Assembly: GCF_017654505.1 (NCBI RefSeq)
Contig: NC_054536.1
Coordinates: forward strand, 10,191,294 to 10,255,293
Direction: 5' to 3'
DNA length: 64,000 bases
From: Polyodon spathula
Lineage: Eukaryota; Chordata; Actinopteri; Acipenseriformes; Polyodontidae
The translations under genes were made by a program, and so were the position numbers. The notes below the pieces were generated by a model. That model was given only the letters and a program-made list of their open reading frames with translations. It made no database searches and had not been told where the DNA came from. Positions 47,602-59,851 of this stretch are shown in pieces; the stretch's first letter is position 1, and each line of letters begins with the position of its first letter.

Positions 47602-48016
47602 TACCGTAAAACTTCAAATAATTGCTGGGTCTCAAATAATCGCTTGTCTCCAATACTGTTGGCAAATATAGTAAATAAATACCGGGTCTCTGTCATTGCC
47701 ATTGAAGATGAGGAGGAGCTTGAGCATAATGAACTGCTAATAAGTGACAGCGATGAAAGTGACTCTCAGGATTAATAAACAATAATAGAAAACGTTAAGA
47801 TAGGCCTAAATGTAATGCGAATTTGTTTAACGCAGTTATTAAGTTTTGATAATTAAGCGTGCTGAAAGTAGGCCAGATACAAACCTCTTGGTGTGTTTTA
47901 ATGTGTTTTGTTGCATTAACAATGTAGAAGTTTGAGATTAAACAATAGGTTATCTATTTGATAATGATGCTTATTGATTTTATTGTTCATTTAAAAAAAA
48001 AATAATAATTTAGAAG

Positions 48017-48072
<56 letters not shown>

Positions 48073-48175
48073 CTTCCAAGCAGAATGGCTAGAAACCTAT
48101 TGTACTTGAAAAGATGTTTACTATGGAACACATTCTTCGCTAGTGCCTTGGAAGTGTTATAATTGCTGGCAACAA

Positions 48176-48242
<67 letters not shown>

Positions 48243-48723
48243 GTGCTGTGAGCATAGCCTACACGTTTGTATTCTGATATCTTCAGGGCTGTCTTTTAGT
48301 GGATTTACCTGTTATTATTAACACTGGTAGATCTAATTCCATTTAGTACAAATTCGTACTTCTGTTTGTTCATTTTCCAAAGTTTTGCATACCATGTCCT
48401 TGTTAACCAGTTGCATATAAGACAGTAATAATACTTTCGCTTTGTACTTGAGGGTGTACAATACAATCTAACTTTGTTATAAAACAAAATTGTTACTTAG
48501 TTTCCACTGACACACAACCTTTTAACAAAGTTGCTGGGATGTTTAAATTGAGTTACGATGTTGCTACAAGGTTGTGTGTTAGTGGCTTCTCAATGACTAC
48601 ATGAAGCATGTAAAGCTAGTGATATAACATAAAAGCTGGTCTCAAATAAGCATCGGTCTCCAATACGGGCTGGGCAAATATTGTAAATAAACACAAGAGG
48701 CGTTTAATTGAAGTTTTACGGTA
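47602..48723. mobile_element. pogo/Tigger-like DNA transposon, internally deleted
   Basis: Perfect 16-base terminal matches TACCGTAAAACTTCAA and TTGAAGTTTTACGGTA, including the TA target, bound the element. Subterminal similarity extends about 80 bases, including ggtctcaaataa and ggtctccaatac on both sides. Next to the left end a short frame (about 47702-47775, plus strand) reads IEDEEELEHNELLISDSDES and ends SQD-stop, the acidic C-terminus typical of pogo/Tigger transposases. The DNA-binding and DDE domains are gone. The middle consists of AT-rich filler and two (ATT)n arrays (48019-48071, 48176-48242). Confidence 0.7.
48176..48242. repeat. (ATT)n microsatellite
   Basis: About 22 ATT units. 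A shorter ATT array lies at 48019-48071. Confidence 0.95.
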
Positions 48724-49836
48724 GTTTATTTTTAAAAGGTGAGAGCACAGAAAATACTTTATTTTCCTTTGGCTTCAATTACATAGCCATCAAAAAACTA
48801 CAGCTCAGGACAAGCTGTAAGCATGAATCTTCCTTTGACATAAATGTTAAATAAGCAGTACTTAACTATACAGTATTAGTGAAGTGTCGTTTCCCTGATG
48901 CAGTTCTGCTGTATACTGCTTTCAGTAGTTCAGGACAAATGCCCATAACACAGAATTTGTAATGAATGGTATTTTATTTGGTGATTATGGAGTATTGTAC
49001 AAGATTTAACATTTGTCTTCAAACCGAATATACATCTCAGTAAGGTATGATTTTGGTTCTGTGTTTCAGCACAATTCTAGCCCTGTTCAGCAGGCTACTG
49101 AGCAGTTGAAGTGATGCAGTTAGGACCAATTTCTTATATAAATAATACAAAAAACATTGATCATTATAAGAACTGTTAACACTGACACATTTTACTGCCT
49201 ATGGCAAACCAAATAATACGCCAATACACAACAGACAAACAGAAATGTTTCCTTGAACAAGCCAAGGACTATAGTATACTACAATCCCAGGAGAAAAATG
49301 CAAAAAACAGCTTAGCAGTGCAACATGAAAACCGCAGTATGGAGTAATTTTGATTATTATGAAGTAATCATTTTCTTTAGTGCAGTGGAGAAACAAACAT
49401 TGTTGCATGTGCATTTGAAGGCAAAAAGCCACATCAGTGTTCTTCATAAATTACATAGTTCATTAATATTAAAAATAATTATCATAATGTGTTTTGCTTT
49501 GCACCGATGCCAGGATTTGCATGAAAGTTTCTTCAGTGGCAAGTGATGTGCGGGACAGTAGGGATTAACATTTAAAAAAACAGGATCAAGAAAGTGCTGC
49601 TTCAGATTTGGTAAGAGACAGAATCGGGATACAGGTGGAGGTGTGCTTCACGCTTTTCAAACACAGGCCCAACTTGCAAGGTACATGTTAAGCATAGTCA
49701 ACATTTTCTGCTATGAGAACTGGTAATAAACAAAAAGCAAAACGGTGAGGTGTTTTTTTTTTCTTTACAATGCCCCCTCTTCTAAACATTTAAGAATTTA
49801 AGTAACCATGAGTTTTCACTTGCGTGTACATCAAAA

Positions 49837-49867
<31 letters not shown>

Positions 49868-51600
49868 ATACCAGGGATATTTATTTTTTTTGTCTACTTT
49901 TATACTGTTTCTGCCTGGAAAATCTTTTTATGGAATAGATCATGGTAATTTACACACACAACTGAGAAAGACCACAGAATATATTATTGTAGTAATAAGA
50001 AAAATACATAAAAGAAACTATTATTGTAGCATGGCCAGGCCCTGTTGTAGGTGAGTACACGTGGTCTAAAGATTAAAATGGCCAGGTCAAGTACATTATT
50101 GGTAGTAGGAATGCCTGTTACATAAAAATTGGAGGGGTATTTTAGCCTTTTATTGTGCACTGTTTAACTTAGACCTTTTGGTAGCATTTTTTCCAAAGCA
50201 CAGCTACTTAGACCTTGTCATTTAAGGTTTAGCTTAATTGTTATATTGCATGCTACAAGCTTTCAGTATTTTCAGCATCCTTGTTTATGATAAATTGGTT
50301 GTAATTTTTTTAAGGGTTATTTTGTATTATGTATCTTGTACTGATATGTATATATTTTGAAAGTATTTATTCATTGGCACTCAAATTGTCTCCATTTTTA
50401 AAATGTTTACACCTGCCTGTTCATATGAGTACCTGTACTGTTTGTTGAGTTCGTCCCGTAATGCAATGGAATTCATGTCTAAGGGAATCCTGGAACTCTG
50501 TATTGATCCGCACCTTCTGCACAAAGACAGCTGCACAGTGAATTTTACAAATAACAAATAGGACATTAAAATGTACATTTAAAATGTGCAGGAAAATTCT
50601 TTAATTGTGGTATTAAAAGGTGGTGTACAGAGTCTGTACTAAAAATTATTCCATTCATTAAGCAATCTTAACCATTTAGGCTCATTTTTTATTAGATCAA
50701 TCAGCTACTAGGAACTAGATGGCTATTATACCACTTTAATGGCTTGCCACAGACAGTGTTGTCTATATCAAATCAATGCTAAAATTAGAAAAATATTCAT
50801 AGAACTAGTGATTTTATTTGTTAGCATTAACATTTCTGACTCCTTCAAAATATATGTTCTATAGAAGCCCTGTCCAATAAATGGTTATTTTAGCTACTTA
50901 AACTTAAGTGTGCTTTTATATTTTGTGTTTGAAATCAACATCAGATGGCTATTTTCTTTTGAAGCTCTAATATCTGGTAGAAGTGCTTCCCTCTGGGTGG
51001 CAAAGTGATTTGAGTCTCTATATCAGTAAATGTCACATCTGCTGACTGACAGAAAAAAAATTCAGTCCCAGAGCTTTACAGGTACTGTAACCTAGTTTAA
51101 ATTAGGACCAAATCAAAAAAGCTTTTTTTTTTTTTTTTTTTTTTTCCCCGACAAGTGGCAGTGATTCAATTCATAAACAAGACATCATGTGGTGTAAGTA
51201 TGCAAACCAAGGTTGAAGTGTTATCTTTTTTTTTTTTTTTTTTTTTTCATGAAACTAGACATTATTATCAGTACCACTATGCAAATTGGAATGCTGACTG
51301 TATTGGGTTTCTTTTTCTATTACAGATAATGTAATTACTCATTTACTCATTGCTGTTTTCTTCTTGAACCTTTACATTTTCAAAACAATTCAAGTCACAC
51401 AGATACTTGTGTTGCCACAGATCATTGCTTTCCTTTATTGGACATTTTTATATGATTTTTTTTTTTTTTAACAAAGGTAATCCATTATATGGATAAACTG
51501 ATACCCTTAGTTTTTTTTTCTCCTGGCGAACACTCCCAGGCAAATGTTGAGAAATGTATTGCCCAATAGACTTTTAAATTTTTAAAAAGGTGAACAATAT
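48724..51600. other. intergenic sequence, no gene recognised
   Basis: AT-rich. An AAAT array lies at 49835-49869 and T runs near 51121 and 51226. The stretch aggaccaaatcaaaa near 51114 resembles the end of the MITE at 18370, but no partner end is present. No coding similarity seen. Confidence 0.5.
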
Positions 51601-51703
51601 TTACCACATCTGTTGCTTGTCACAGTGGTGCAGGCAGCCTCTGCATTGAGGAATACCATGCTTTTAGTGACAACACTGGGATTATTCTACGTAAAACACA
51701 ACT

Positions 51704-51806
51704 TCCCTTTCAAGTGGAATGACAACCATTACCGTATGGGGGAGAAAAAACTCTCTGACTGCCAATCATTGAGCATATATATAAACTGCCCTATCAGGGC
51801 CCTAGT
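51704..51806 (+). repeat. left terminal inverted repeat of the DIRS element
   Basis: It contains ccctttcaagtggaatgaca, then accattaccgtatggggg, ccaatcattgagcatatata and tatcagggccc. The reverse complement matches 56820-56915 with scattered differences. Confidence 0.85.
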
Positions 51807-52049
51807 GTGGGGAGATAGTCCTCACAGTAGCATTTCGCCATTTTCTCTCTCACTGAGGCTGGTCATAGATTGCCTCATGCTTTCATTGTTCCAAAAATTG
51901 ACTGATTTTGTACGGTTTCAACCTACAAATTGAGGATACACGGTAAGCTACATACTTAAGTGCTTTGAGATTGCTTATTGCCTTAGTATCATGTCAGTAT
52001 TTATACAGATTAGAGTTGGTTTCAATCCCTCTATTTGAGATTGCTGTAA

Positions 52050-53300
52050 GTTTTCTAAACGAACAAAGCGCAGAAAGGCAGCCCTATCCCCAGCGGAGTC
52101 TCTCTCCTTGGGGCAGGGGAGAATGAGATTGGTGGTCCAAGGCCCTTCCCAAAGGTCCTCTAGAACCCCTCCTGCCACTATGACCAGGGAGCTCCCCCAT
52201 ACCCCTGGGTCACACTCACCCTCCTCACCACCGGTGCAGAGGCGTAGACACCCCTCCGTGGAGGCGAGATGGTCACTGCCTAGGCAACACCACTCAAGGG
52301 GGCGTTCCCCAGGAGGCAGATGGTCAGCGAGGAGGTACCACTCTTTTCTCATGTAGGCGCAGGCGCTCTCCATCTCAGTTGCCACAAAGATGCCAATGCT
52401 CGGGTGAGCGTCGCTTCCAGGAGCTAGCGGAGACCGTGAGCGCACAGAAGACAATGCTGCAGACCCTCCCTGAAGTCTCAGGGGAGACTACCACTGGGCA
52501 GCCCCAGCTTCCCCATTCCTGCTCTCCATCCCCGACCTCACCGAGACCCTCCAGCCCAGACGAGCTGTCATTTACAGCGTCAAGGTCGGACGTGTCTGAC
52601 CCCGCCACTTCAGTAGGGCAGGCAAGAGTGGGGGGCTCCATACCACTTCCGCATGTATCGCAGAGGGAGGAGTTCCGGGCCTTGATGCAGCATGCAGCTG
52701 CTTCCACGGACATTCCAGGAAGGGAAAGGGAAGTGTTTTTTAAAAGAAAGGATACCCACAAGAAGCCCTACCCTTGTGCCAGGACTTCCTGGAGCTGGTT
52801 CGCATCTTGGAGCAACCCAACATCCACCTCCTCAGGCTCCAGAATGGTCCCTGCTACACACCACAGGAGCCCAAGAAGCTGGCCTAGGCATGTTCCCTAC
52901 CATCGGGAACAAGGTCACAGTGTTGGTGCAAGGTTCCAAGTGGGCAAGTGAGGCGGACTCGGGAGAGAACCAGACAGTGCAGAGGGCAATGACTGGTCTA
53001 ATGGGGGAGTTAGGTCAGGCATCAAGCAGTTCTCTAGCGACGCTGGTAGCTGTTCGCCGACACTTCTGGCTAATTCAGGCCAAGGATAAGAAGGTGGCGC
53101 TGCTGGATGCCCCTATAACACCTGGACACCCCTATAACACCGTGGACAGACTTCGGAGCTACACTCGGAACTCTTCAGGGAAGTGTTCCTGTACCAGCGG
53201 AACTGAGGGGCTAAGAACAGACACCATGCCTTCCTGCCTACCACCAGCACCCTAGGTGGCCTTCACAACCTGCAGGGGCAACTGGACCTGAACGCCACCC
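52050..53300 (+). pseudogene. DIRS gag-like gene, broken
   Basis: This GC-richer region encodes Ser/Pro-rich stretches in shifting frames. At about 53040-53140 it gives LVAVRRHFWLIQAKD and ALLDAPITPGHPY, matching the conserved ARRQLWLSQA...LLDAPISPGH region of vertebrate DIRS gag. At least two frameshifts separate the pieces. The protein would package the element RNA. Upstream limits are uncertain. Confidence 0.6.
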
Positions 53301-53559
53301 TCCACCCCAGACCAAACAAGCAGGCAGAGGAAGAGCTGGCAGTTAGGGACCACCGCCATCCAGGGGTAACCAGTTCTCCAGCTGGAGACTGGAGCCTAAG
53401 AAAGATCCGCCCCCTCCCAAGCCCAAGGGAGACAGCCTCTGAGGGGCTGCAGCTTCCACCTTCCCGCCTCACAACCAGACTGACCACTGGACATGACCCA
53501 TGGCAAGGCTGCACCCAGGACTCCTGGGTGCTATCGACAATGAAACACGGTTACACTCT

Positions 53560-54705
53560 ACAATTCCGCTAGGGCCAACCATCCTTAAAGGGTGTGCTCC
53601 TTACCACCGTCGAACCAGCATGCGTGATTCTCCTTCAACAGGATATTGCCACTCTTCAACAGAAGAATGCTGTGCGCTTGGTAAACCCAAGCGATGCCCT
53701 CAGTGGCTTCTACTCCAGGTACTTCTTGGTGCTCAAGAGGGACCGTGGTTTCAGACCTATTCTGGACCTCAGGGTGCTCCCAACATGTTCCTCAAACAAA
53801 AGAAGTTCAACATGTTGACCGCACAGTGTATCATCCAGTCTGTCCAGCCGGGTGACTGGTTCACATCGATCAACCTGGAAGAAGCCTACTTCCATGTCCC
53901 GATCTGTCCAGCGCACAGAAAATATTTGCACTTCACCTTTCAAGGCAAAGCGTATGAATTCTGTGTGCTGCCGTTTTGGCCTCTCGTTGACACCCTGCAC
54001 ATGTTCAAAGTGCATAGATGCAGCACTGGCTCCACTCAGGCTGTGGGGTGTTCAGATCTTGAACTACCTGGACGATTGGCTACTTTGTACACGTTCCCTA
54101 TTCAGAGGAGATGCTCTTCTATAGGTTAGAAAATTTCAAAGGTTGTTGGGGCTGATGAATCCTTGCCTTAGGGCTGCTGAGAATGCGCCCGCTTCAAGCC
54201 TAGGTGAATACGCTCAAGTTGCACCTGGTCCGCGATTTGATACCGGCTGGTGCGAGTGTCCAATCAATGCCAGAAGTCACTGGAGTGGTGGCTCTGTCCC
54301 AGCAGTTTACGCCTTGGATCTCCCTTCGGCTCCCCTCACAGAAGGTACACCTCCAGCCTGGGCTGGGAAGTGGTCTGGAATGGGAGGGAATAAGAGGTCA
54401 GTAGAAGGGACATTGGCAGCAATCACATATAAATGCCCAAGAGCTGCAAACAGTAGCCCTGGCCCTATGTAATTTTTGGCAGCAGTTAGCGCACAACACG
54501 TACTGGTCCGGATGAAATCACATAAACCACCAAGGCGGCCTGCGCTCGCTGTTTTTTTACCATGCAGCGCACGGACTCCTGTCCTGGAAGCACAGAAACT
54601 TGCGGTTCACTTCCCCGGTGTGGACAATAGGGCAGCAGACCTCCTGTCGGAGCTCCAGACAGCTCGGAGTGGAGACTGCACCCTCAGGTGGTGAAACAGA
54701 TTTGG
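53560..54705 (+). pseudogene. DIRS reverse transcriptase and RNase H, broken
   Basis: Three frames carry successive parts of one domain: GFYSRYFLVLKRDRGFRPIL (53594 frame), SVQPGDWFTSINLEEAYFHV and HRKYLHFTFQGKAYEFCVLP (53500 frame), then APLRLWGVQILNYLDDWLLC (53852 frame). YLDD at 54065-54076 is the reverse transcriptase active site. Farther on, an RNase H remnant appears as AQELQTVALALCNFW, HINHQGGLRSLFFYH and, in another frame, LAVHFPGVDNRAADLLSE. At least three frameshifts and one stop inactivate it. The frame then runs VKQIWE into the nested LTR and resumes on its far side. Confidence 0.85.
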
Positions 54706-54710
54706 GAGAG

Positions 54711-55330
54711 TGTGGCAAAGTGCCCCGCCCCTGGGCTATTTATTTGTGTATATATTACAGGTAGGGTGTTAATGTTGGTGTATAGTCATTGGTACATGGG
54801 ATATAAACGGGTCTGTGTAACACTAGTGTTTAAAATGTATATTTGTATTTAGGCACGAGGATTGCACAGCACTTCATGTGCAAGTAAAATGTAATAATAT
54901 GTGAGCACGGGGAATTGCACTTTATTAATTCACGTGCACTTGTACCGCAACTCCAACTGAATGATTGATTAGCAATCGAGTCTCTGTACAGCTGCATAAA
55001 AGCTGCATGTTTTCACTCACTCGGGGTTTTGTGTTCTGGAGTGGAGAACAGGAGAGAGAAGAGTAACTATAAATATCAATTGCTATGAGTGCTGGAAGCA
55101 CCAGCACCGTACTTGTTTTGTGTAGCGTTCGTCCACCCTGTTTTGTTAGTGTCTACTCTTTTTGTTTGTCTATTTATTTTGGCTTCACATGCAGTTTTTG
55201 TTACAAACCTTTTATTTTCTGTCTGTTTAATTGTTAAACTGTATCGGTGCCTTCACCATTCCAAAACCTGTGTTCTGAGTCGGTTCCTGTTTCTGGTCTG
55301 ACGTCACCCACTGCAGCCGTCTTTGTGACA
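54711..55330 (+). mobile_element. solo LTR of family A nested in the DIRS element
   Basis: 620 bp, starting TGTGGCAAAGTGCCCCGC and ending ctttgtgaca, with perfect 5-bp target duplications GAGAG (54706-54710 and 55331-55335). Removing it and one duplication restores the DIRS reading from KQIWE to RFCTAQVD, which dates it after the DIRS insertion. It retains a TATA-like gcataaaagc and the tctggtctgacgtcaccc end motif. Confidence 0.95.
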
Positions 55331-55335
55331 GAGAG

Positions 55336-56640
55336 GTTTTGTACTGCACAAGTCGACCTCAGCCCAGTCCACTCATTACCCCCTGTGGTACCCTATGGAA
55401 AAAGAGGGGGGGGGGGACCCTGGGAGTAGATGCACTAGCTCACCTCTGGCAACAGAGGCTGTTGTATGCATTCCCTCCAGTATCGCTATTACCCCTAACA
55501 TTAGAGAGGATCAGGGTGGAGAGAGCACATGTTTTGCTGGTTGCATCCAGATGGCTGAGGCACCCCTGTTTTGCTCTCGTCTCCAACATGTTGTTGGGTC
55601 AACTGTGGCAGCTCCCACTACACAAGGACCTCTTGAGCCAAGCGGAGGCGTTATTATGTCACCTGAAGCGAGCCCAGCTCCAACTGAACTGAGCCGTCTA
55701 AGATGAGGTTTGCCAGATGCTGTAGTAGAGACACTAGAGTCTGCTAGGGCGCCGAGCACTAGAGCCCAGTATTCATATAAATGGAAAGTTTTCCAAGACT
55801 GGTGCATTGCTGAGGGTCACGATCCTGTCACCTGCCCTATTGAGACAATCCAAACCTTACAACACCTGTTTTGATGAGGGAAAATCCACATCCATTCTGA
55901 AGGTCTACCTGGCAGCAATATCAGTGTGCCAAGATAAAATTGACTCTATGTCCCCCTGGGGCACACTTCCTGTCAGTGCAGTTTCTTAAAGTGGCTTGGA
56001 GGCCCTGTCCTCCAATGAAAAGCATGGTCCCTAAGTGGGATCTGGAACTAGTGCTGCTGGCCCTTACGGTTCCCCCATTTGAGCCCATGGCGTCAGCAAA
56101 GCTGCGCCCTGTTTCCCTCAAAGTGGCGTTTTTATTAGCCATTACGTCTGCCAGAAGAGTAAGTGAGCTTAATGGGCTGTCCATCGATGACACATGTATG
56201 GCTTGTACTGGAAATGACTTGCGGGTAACATTTTAAGAACAAACCCAGCCTTTTTGCCAAAGGTGGTCTCATCATTCCATATTGACCAACCAGTGGTTTA
56301 GGAAAGTTTTCTGACCTCCCTGCACGAGTCAAAGGAGGACCGTAGACAGCACATGTTTTGCCCTGTCTCCCTTGCCAAGGGACATTACAGCCCATTTTAC
56401 CAGGGGCCAAGCGACTTTCCTGGGCTCTCTGTCATGGCACCTCCTTAGATGAGCTTTGCAATACTGCTACATGGTCAGGTAGTCAGACATTTGCATGTTT
56501 TTACCGCCTTGATGTTGCAAACAGAGCGAGGCCCGTTCTAGAGTATTGGCGGCGTCATGAGGGCTGTGAGGCTGTATTGTCGGTAATCTGGAGCTACGAC
56601 AGCTTTGGTACAGCTTCCCATTCAGTAATGGTTGTCATTC
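55336..56640 (+). pseudogene. DIRS tyrosine recombinase, broken
   Basis: After the nested LTR the DIRS coding continues with RFCTAQVDLSPV, then LLYAFPPVSLLPLTLERIRV and QLWQLPLHKDLLSQAEALL. The recombinase follows: STSILKVYLAAISV, PKWDLELVLLALTVPPFEP, then AFLLAITSARRVSELNGLS with the first catalytic Arg (about 56155), and near the end DELCNTATWSGSQTFACFYR with the Tyr nucleophile region. Frameshifts and stops near 55990 and 56235 separate the blocks. This enzyme would integrate the circular DNA product. Confidence 0.8.
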
Positions 56641-56715
56641 CACTTGAAAGGGAATGTTAGCTTATTACCATAACCCTGGTTCCCTGAAAACAATGACTAC
56701 CATTACCATTCGAGG
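56610..56715. repeat. internal complementary region of the DIRS element
   Basis: The segment cagtaatggttgtcattcca, cttgaaaggga is the complement of the left terminus. It is followed by ccctgaaaacaatgactacc, attac, which relates to the right terminus. Such a junction region lets DIRS RNA complete its ends during reverse transcription. Confidence 0.8.
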
Positions 56716-56819
56716 TTGTGTCCCCAGCTCCGATTTCAAAAGAAAATGGCAATATGCTACTGGTGAGGACGACCCTCTTCAGCAGGAAGTGGGAGGGACT
56801 TCCTCCACACCTCACAGCA

Positions 56820-56915
56820 GGGACCTGATATGGCAGCATTTTTATATATGCTCAGTGATTGGTGGTCAGAGAGGCTCTTCCCTATTGATAATGGTTGTCC
56901 TTATTTTTAGGGAAC
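56820..56915 (-). repeat. right terminal inverted repeat of the DIRS element
   Basis: The segment ggacctgatatggc through ttatttttagggaac is an inverted, diverged copy of 51704-51806. An AT array begins a few bases beyond its end. Confidence 0.85.
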
Positions 56916-56920
56916 GTTTT

Positions 56921-56938
56921 ATATATATATATATATAT

Positions 56939-56982
<44 letters not shown>

Positions 56983-56985
56983 ATA
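56921..56985. repeat. (AT)n microsatellite
   Basis: AT array with three interruptions, directly after the DIRS right end. Confidence 0.95.
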
Positions 56986-57799
56986 CTCTAGTGGATCACA
57001 AGACATGGAATATTTTGCTTCTATTACAAACTAGTTTTAACTTACTTCAGTTTGACATACAAATTGTAACAATAATATCGCACTGCAGTACATTAAAGTT
57101 TACTTTTAAATGCTTAGATTGTTTGACAAGATTGAACAGATGTTTGTCAATCAGTTGCTATGTTAGAACTTTTGCTTTCACTGTGTTATTTGGAAGAAGC
57201 ATTTTCATTTAGTAGTTAAGTAAACACTTTGATGGCTACACATTAAATCAAGACCCTAGAGTTTTTTTTTTTCTTTTTGTTAACACACCTCCTTTTTTTT
57301 TTTTTTTTAAGGGCCAACACTCATCAACCTAAACATTAGCTGAATTTTCAAACCTGAATTGTAGCTTTTCAATTAATACTGGAAATTAAGAACCCTCCTA
57401 ATCTTCTCAATAACATTTGTATTAAATAGCTGTGTTCATATTTGTTAAAGAGTTTGTGGGTCATCTAGTCCCAGCCACTGTCTGGTTAACACATGGGTTA
57501 TATGAGAGTGAATAGTTTGCTGGGGAAGAGCTGAAGATTTTCAAGTATTGCTAAGAAATAGCAGACAGACCGATGAACCAAAAATAAATCAACAAATAAA
57601 TAAACACGGAATGTACCATTTGAATCTCTGTTATTTTATTCTGCTGACATTTCTGCAATTGAAAATGTGTCAATTACCCCAGTACTAGAGAAACCGTTTT
57701 AAAGCATACAACACAACATTTGTTCTACATGTGTTTCGCCTTTTTTCAATTTAATTTATACTTCTATTTACAAACTTACAATGCCATGTTGGTAGCACT

Positions 57800-58025
57800 G
57801 GTAACACTTTATTAAGGTTCTGCTTAATGCTTTGTAAATATATAATAGATAGTTTATAACTATGCAATATCCATAGACAGAATTATGTTTAAACATCCCA
57901 AAGTACAATAGTTAGCTAAAAAAAACTGTCCCTTTTATAAAAAAGTAAATCTGTCTATGACTATTGCATGGCTATAAACCACTTAAATGTGTTATACATT
58001 AGTAAGCAGCACCTTAAGTGTTACC
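57800..58025. mobile_element. palindromic MITE with GGTAACACTT ends and 8-bp target duplication
   Basis: The left end GGTAACACTTTATTAAGG and the right end CCTTAAGTGTTACC are inverted copies. The arms continue inward for about 80 bases (for example ccatagacag and ctgtctatg). The flanks gtagcact (57792-57799) and atagcact (58026-58033) agree in 7 of 8 positions, which fits a hAT-type 8-bp duplication. There is no coding capacity. Related degenerate sequence continues to about 58200. Confidence 0.8.
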
Positions 58026-58210
58026 ATAGCACTTTATAATAAGGTCCAATAATAAACACTTAACCCTTTATAGATTAACACATAATATAAACTATGAACA
58101 AATGGCTTATACATGTCTATAAAGCACCTTATTAGCGCCATTATTAATACTGGGTAAGGTCTGCTAATAAACACTTTATTAACCATTTATTGATTAATAT
58201 ATGCTACATA

Positions 58211-59140
58211 TGAAAGAGCAAGTTACAAATGTAATATCTATAACATTGTTATTACACAATTCTTTTTTGCATTCTTTTACACATAATCCAGGTATGTGGT
58301 CCTTAAGATAAAAACATGTGTGTGTTTTGGTGCTATAACTCATTCAATGTCTATAGATGTCTAAGTATGTATAACTTGTGTATTCATGTATTATAGATAT
58401 GAATAGCCGTACACTAGTTCTGGTACTGCAAAACACTATGTAGCTGCCTTTTATAGAGACTTTATAGCTTTCTAAGGATGTGTAACTCATTTATTAATAT
58501 ATTGTAACATTTCTGGTACACATGCATTCTACCCAGGAATGATAACACTTGCAACAGTGTTCAATCAACCAAGCTTTTTTCATCCAACCAGTACAGCTGC
58601 AGAGCATAACACATGTCAGGGAATTCAACACATAGTCAGAGGCAGGGGGGTCACACCAAACGAGATGGTAGCACAGCACACTTACCCCAGACAGAACAGG
58701 ACGGTGGTACATACAAGGGGAAACAATAACACAAGGGTTAACATCCAAAAAAGGGAACAAAACAGCCCACTTGTCCAACTGGAGTGTTAGAATGTCTAAT
58801 AGCTCAGTCCCAGCAAGCCTTTCTCCAGCCATATGCTAATTAGTTCCCAACATGTGCCGCTCCTGTGGTATGCAAATGACTGTTCCAGCTGCCAATTACA
58901 TTATATCTAGATACACATTTTAACAGTGTTATCCCAGGGGGTTCTACACCATATACTGTGCCTGTATTTCACACAATTTTATAGCTGTGTTTTTAAACAT
59001 CTTTATCTATGTATCTGTCTATTTATGTATTGTTTATTGATATGCATATACATATGAATAGTATGGGGAACCTGAGAATTCAAAATTATATCTGATTCAT
59101 GAATGTTATATGTTACAGAGGTACATAACACGTTTGGGTT
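58211..59140. other. intergenic sequence, no gene recognised
   Basis: No transposon end or coding similarity recognised. The two overlapping ORFs near 58494-58832 lie on opposite strands without recognisable domains. Confidence 0.45.
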
Positions 59141-59144
59141 TTAG

Positions 59145-59180
59145 TACAGTGCCCATAGAAAGTCTACACCCCCTTGGTGT
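59145..59180. mobile_element. orphan Tc1/mariner terminus
   Basis: TACAGTGCCCATAGAAAGTC followed by tacacccccttg is a typical fish Tc1-like terminal repeat. The rest of the element is missing; a TA/CA microsatellite (59195-59272) follows directly. Confidence 0.6.
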
Positions 59181-59191
59181 GTATATGTGTA

Positions 59192-59194
<3 letters not shown>

Positions 59195-59259
<65 letters not shown>

Positions 59260-59272
59260 CACACACACACAC
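59195..59272. repeat. compound (TA)n(CA)n microsatellite
   Basis: About 32 TA units followed by about 7 CA units. ORFs across it are artefacts. Confidence 0.95.
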
Positions 59273-59851
59273 TCCAACTTTATCTACGGCCCTTATTTGT
59301 CTGTTTGGTCCCCTTCCGCCTTGCAGCATGTCTTGTCTAGGAGGAAAATGGCCTCAAGTACCACTTGTCTTGCCCGCTGGCTTAGTTTTCAATTAATTCA
59401 TACAGTTAATTATCATATTGCTGATGTAGGGGTGGCATTTCAACATCCTAAGGCGCTCTCGCCATGGCCAACCAGATCGAGATTTCAAGATAAGAAAATC
59501 CAATGGACTTGATTAACATGTTAAACTAATGTATAATTATGGAAAAAAGCTGGATAGCTAAAAAGCTAAGTGGTCTGTTGTTCTTAACCATGGCTGCAAT
59601 AGCAGTGAAATCCCCTTTTAAAAGTTGTTGACCAGACCCACTTTATTTATGTTAAGTTTTAAAATTGTGATCAAGCTAAAAAAAAGTTCTCATGCAGTAG
59701 TGCAAACAATCTCTGCAGGCTGTGTGCTCACAAACAACCAATCAATTTGGAATGTCAAATTATCCAATAGCTGGTCAGGACCAAATTTTAAAATCATTCA
59801 AGAGCCAATCACAACATGAATCTATTTAAAGCACTTTATTTTGTGACTGGC

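Larger units (their letters stand above)
51704..56915 (+). mobile_element. DIRS-type tyrosine-recombinase retrotransposon, with a nested solo LTR
   Basis: Terminal inverted repeats (51704-51806 and 56820-56915) surround gag, reverse transcriptase/RNase H and tyrosine recombinase remnants in the DIRS order. An internal complementary region (56610-56715) joins sequences from both ends. A 620-bp solo LTR of family A sits inside at 54711-55330; without it the DIRS length is about 4.6 kb. DIRS elements integrate through a circular intermediate using the recombinase, without a DDE integrase and normally without target duplication. All coding regions carry frameshifts or stops. Confidence 0.88.

Noticed and set aside
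59110..59512. ORFs with long Tyr-Ile runs here and near 6400, 29466, 56895 and 63269
   Set aside because: They are translations of TA microsatellites.
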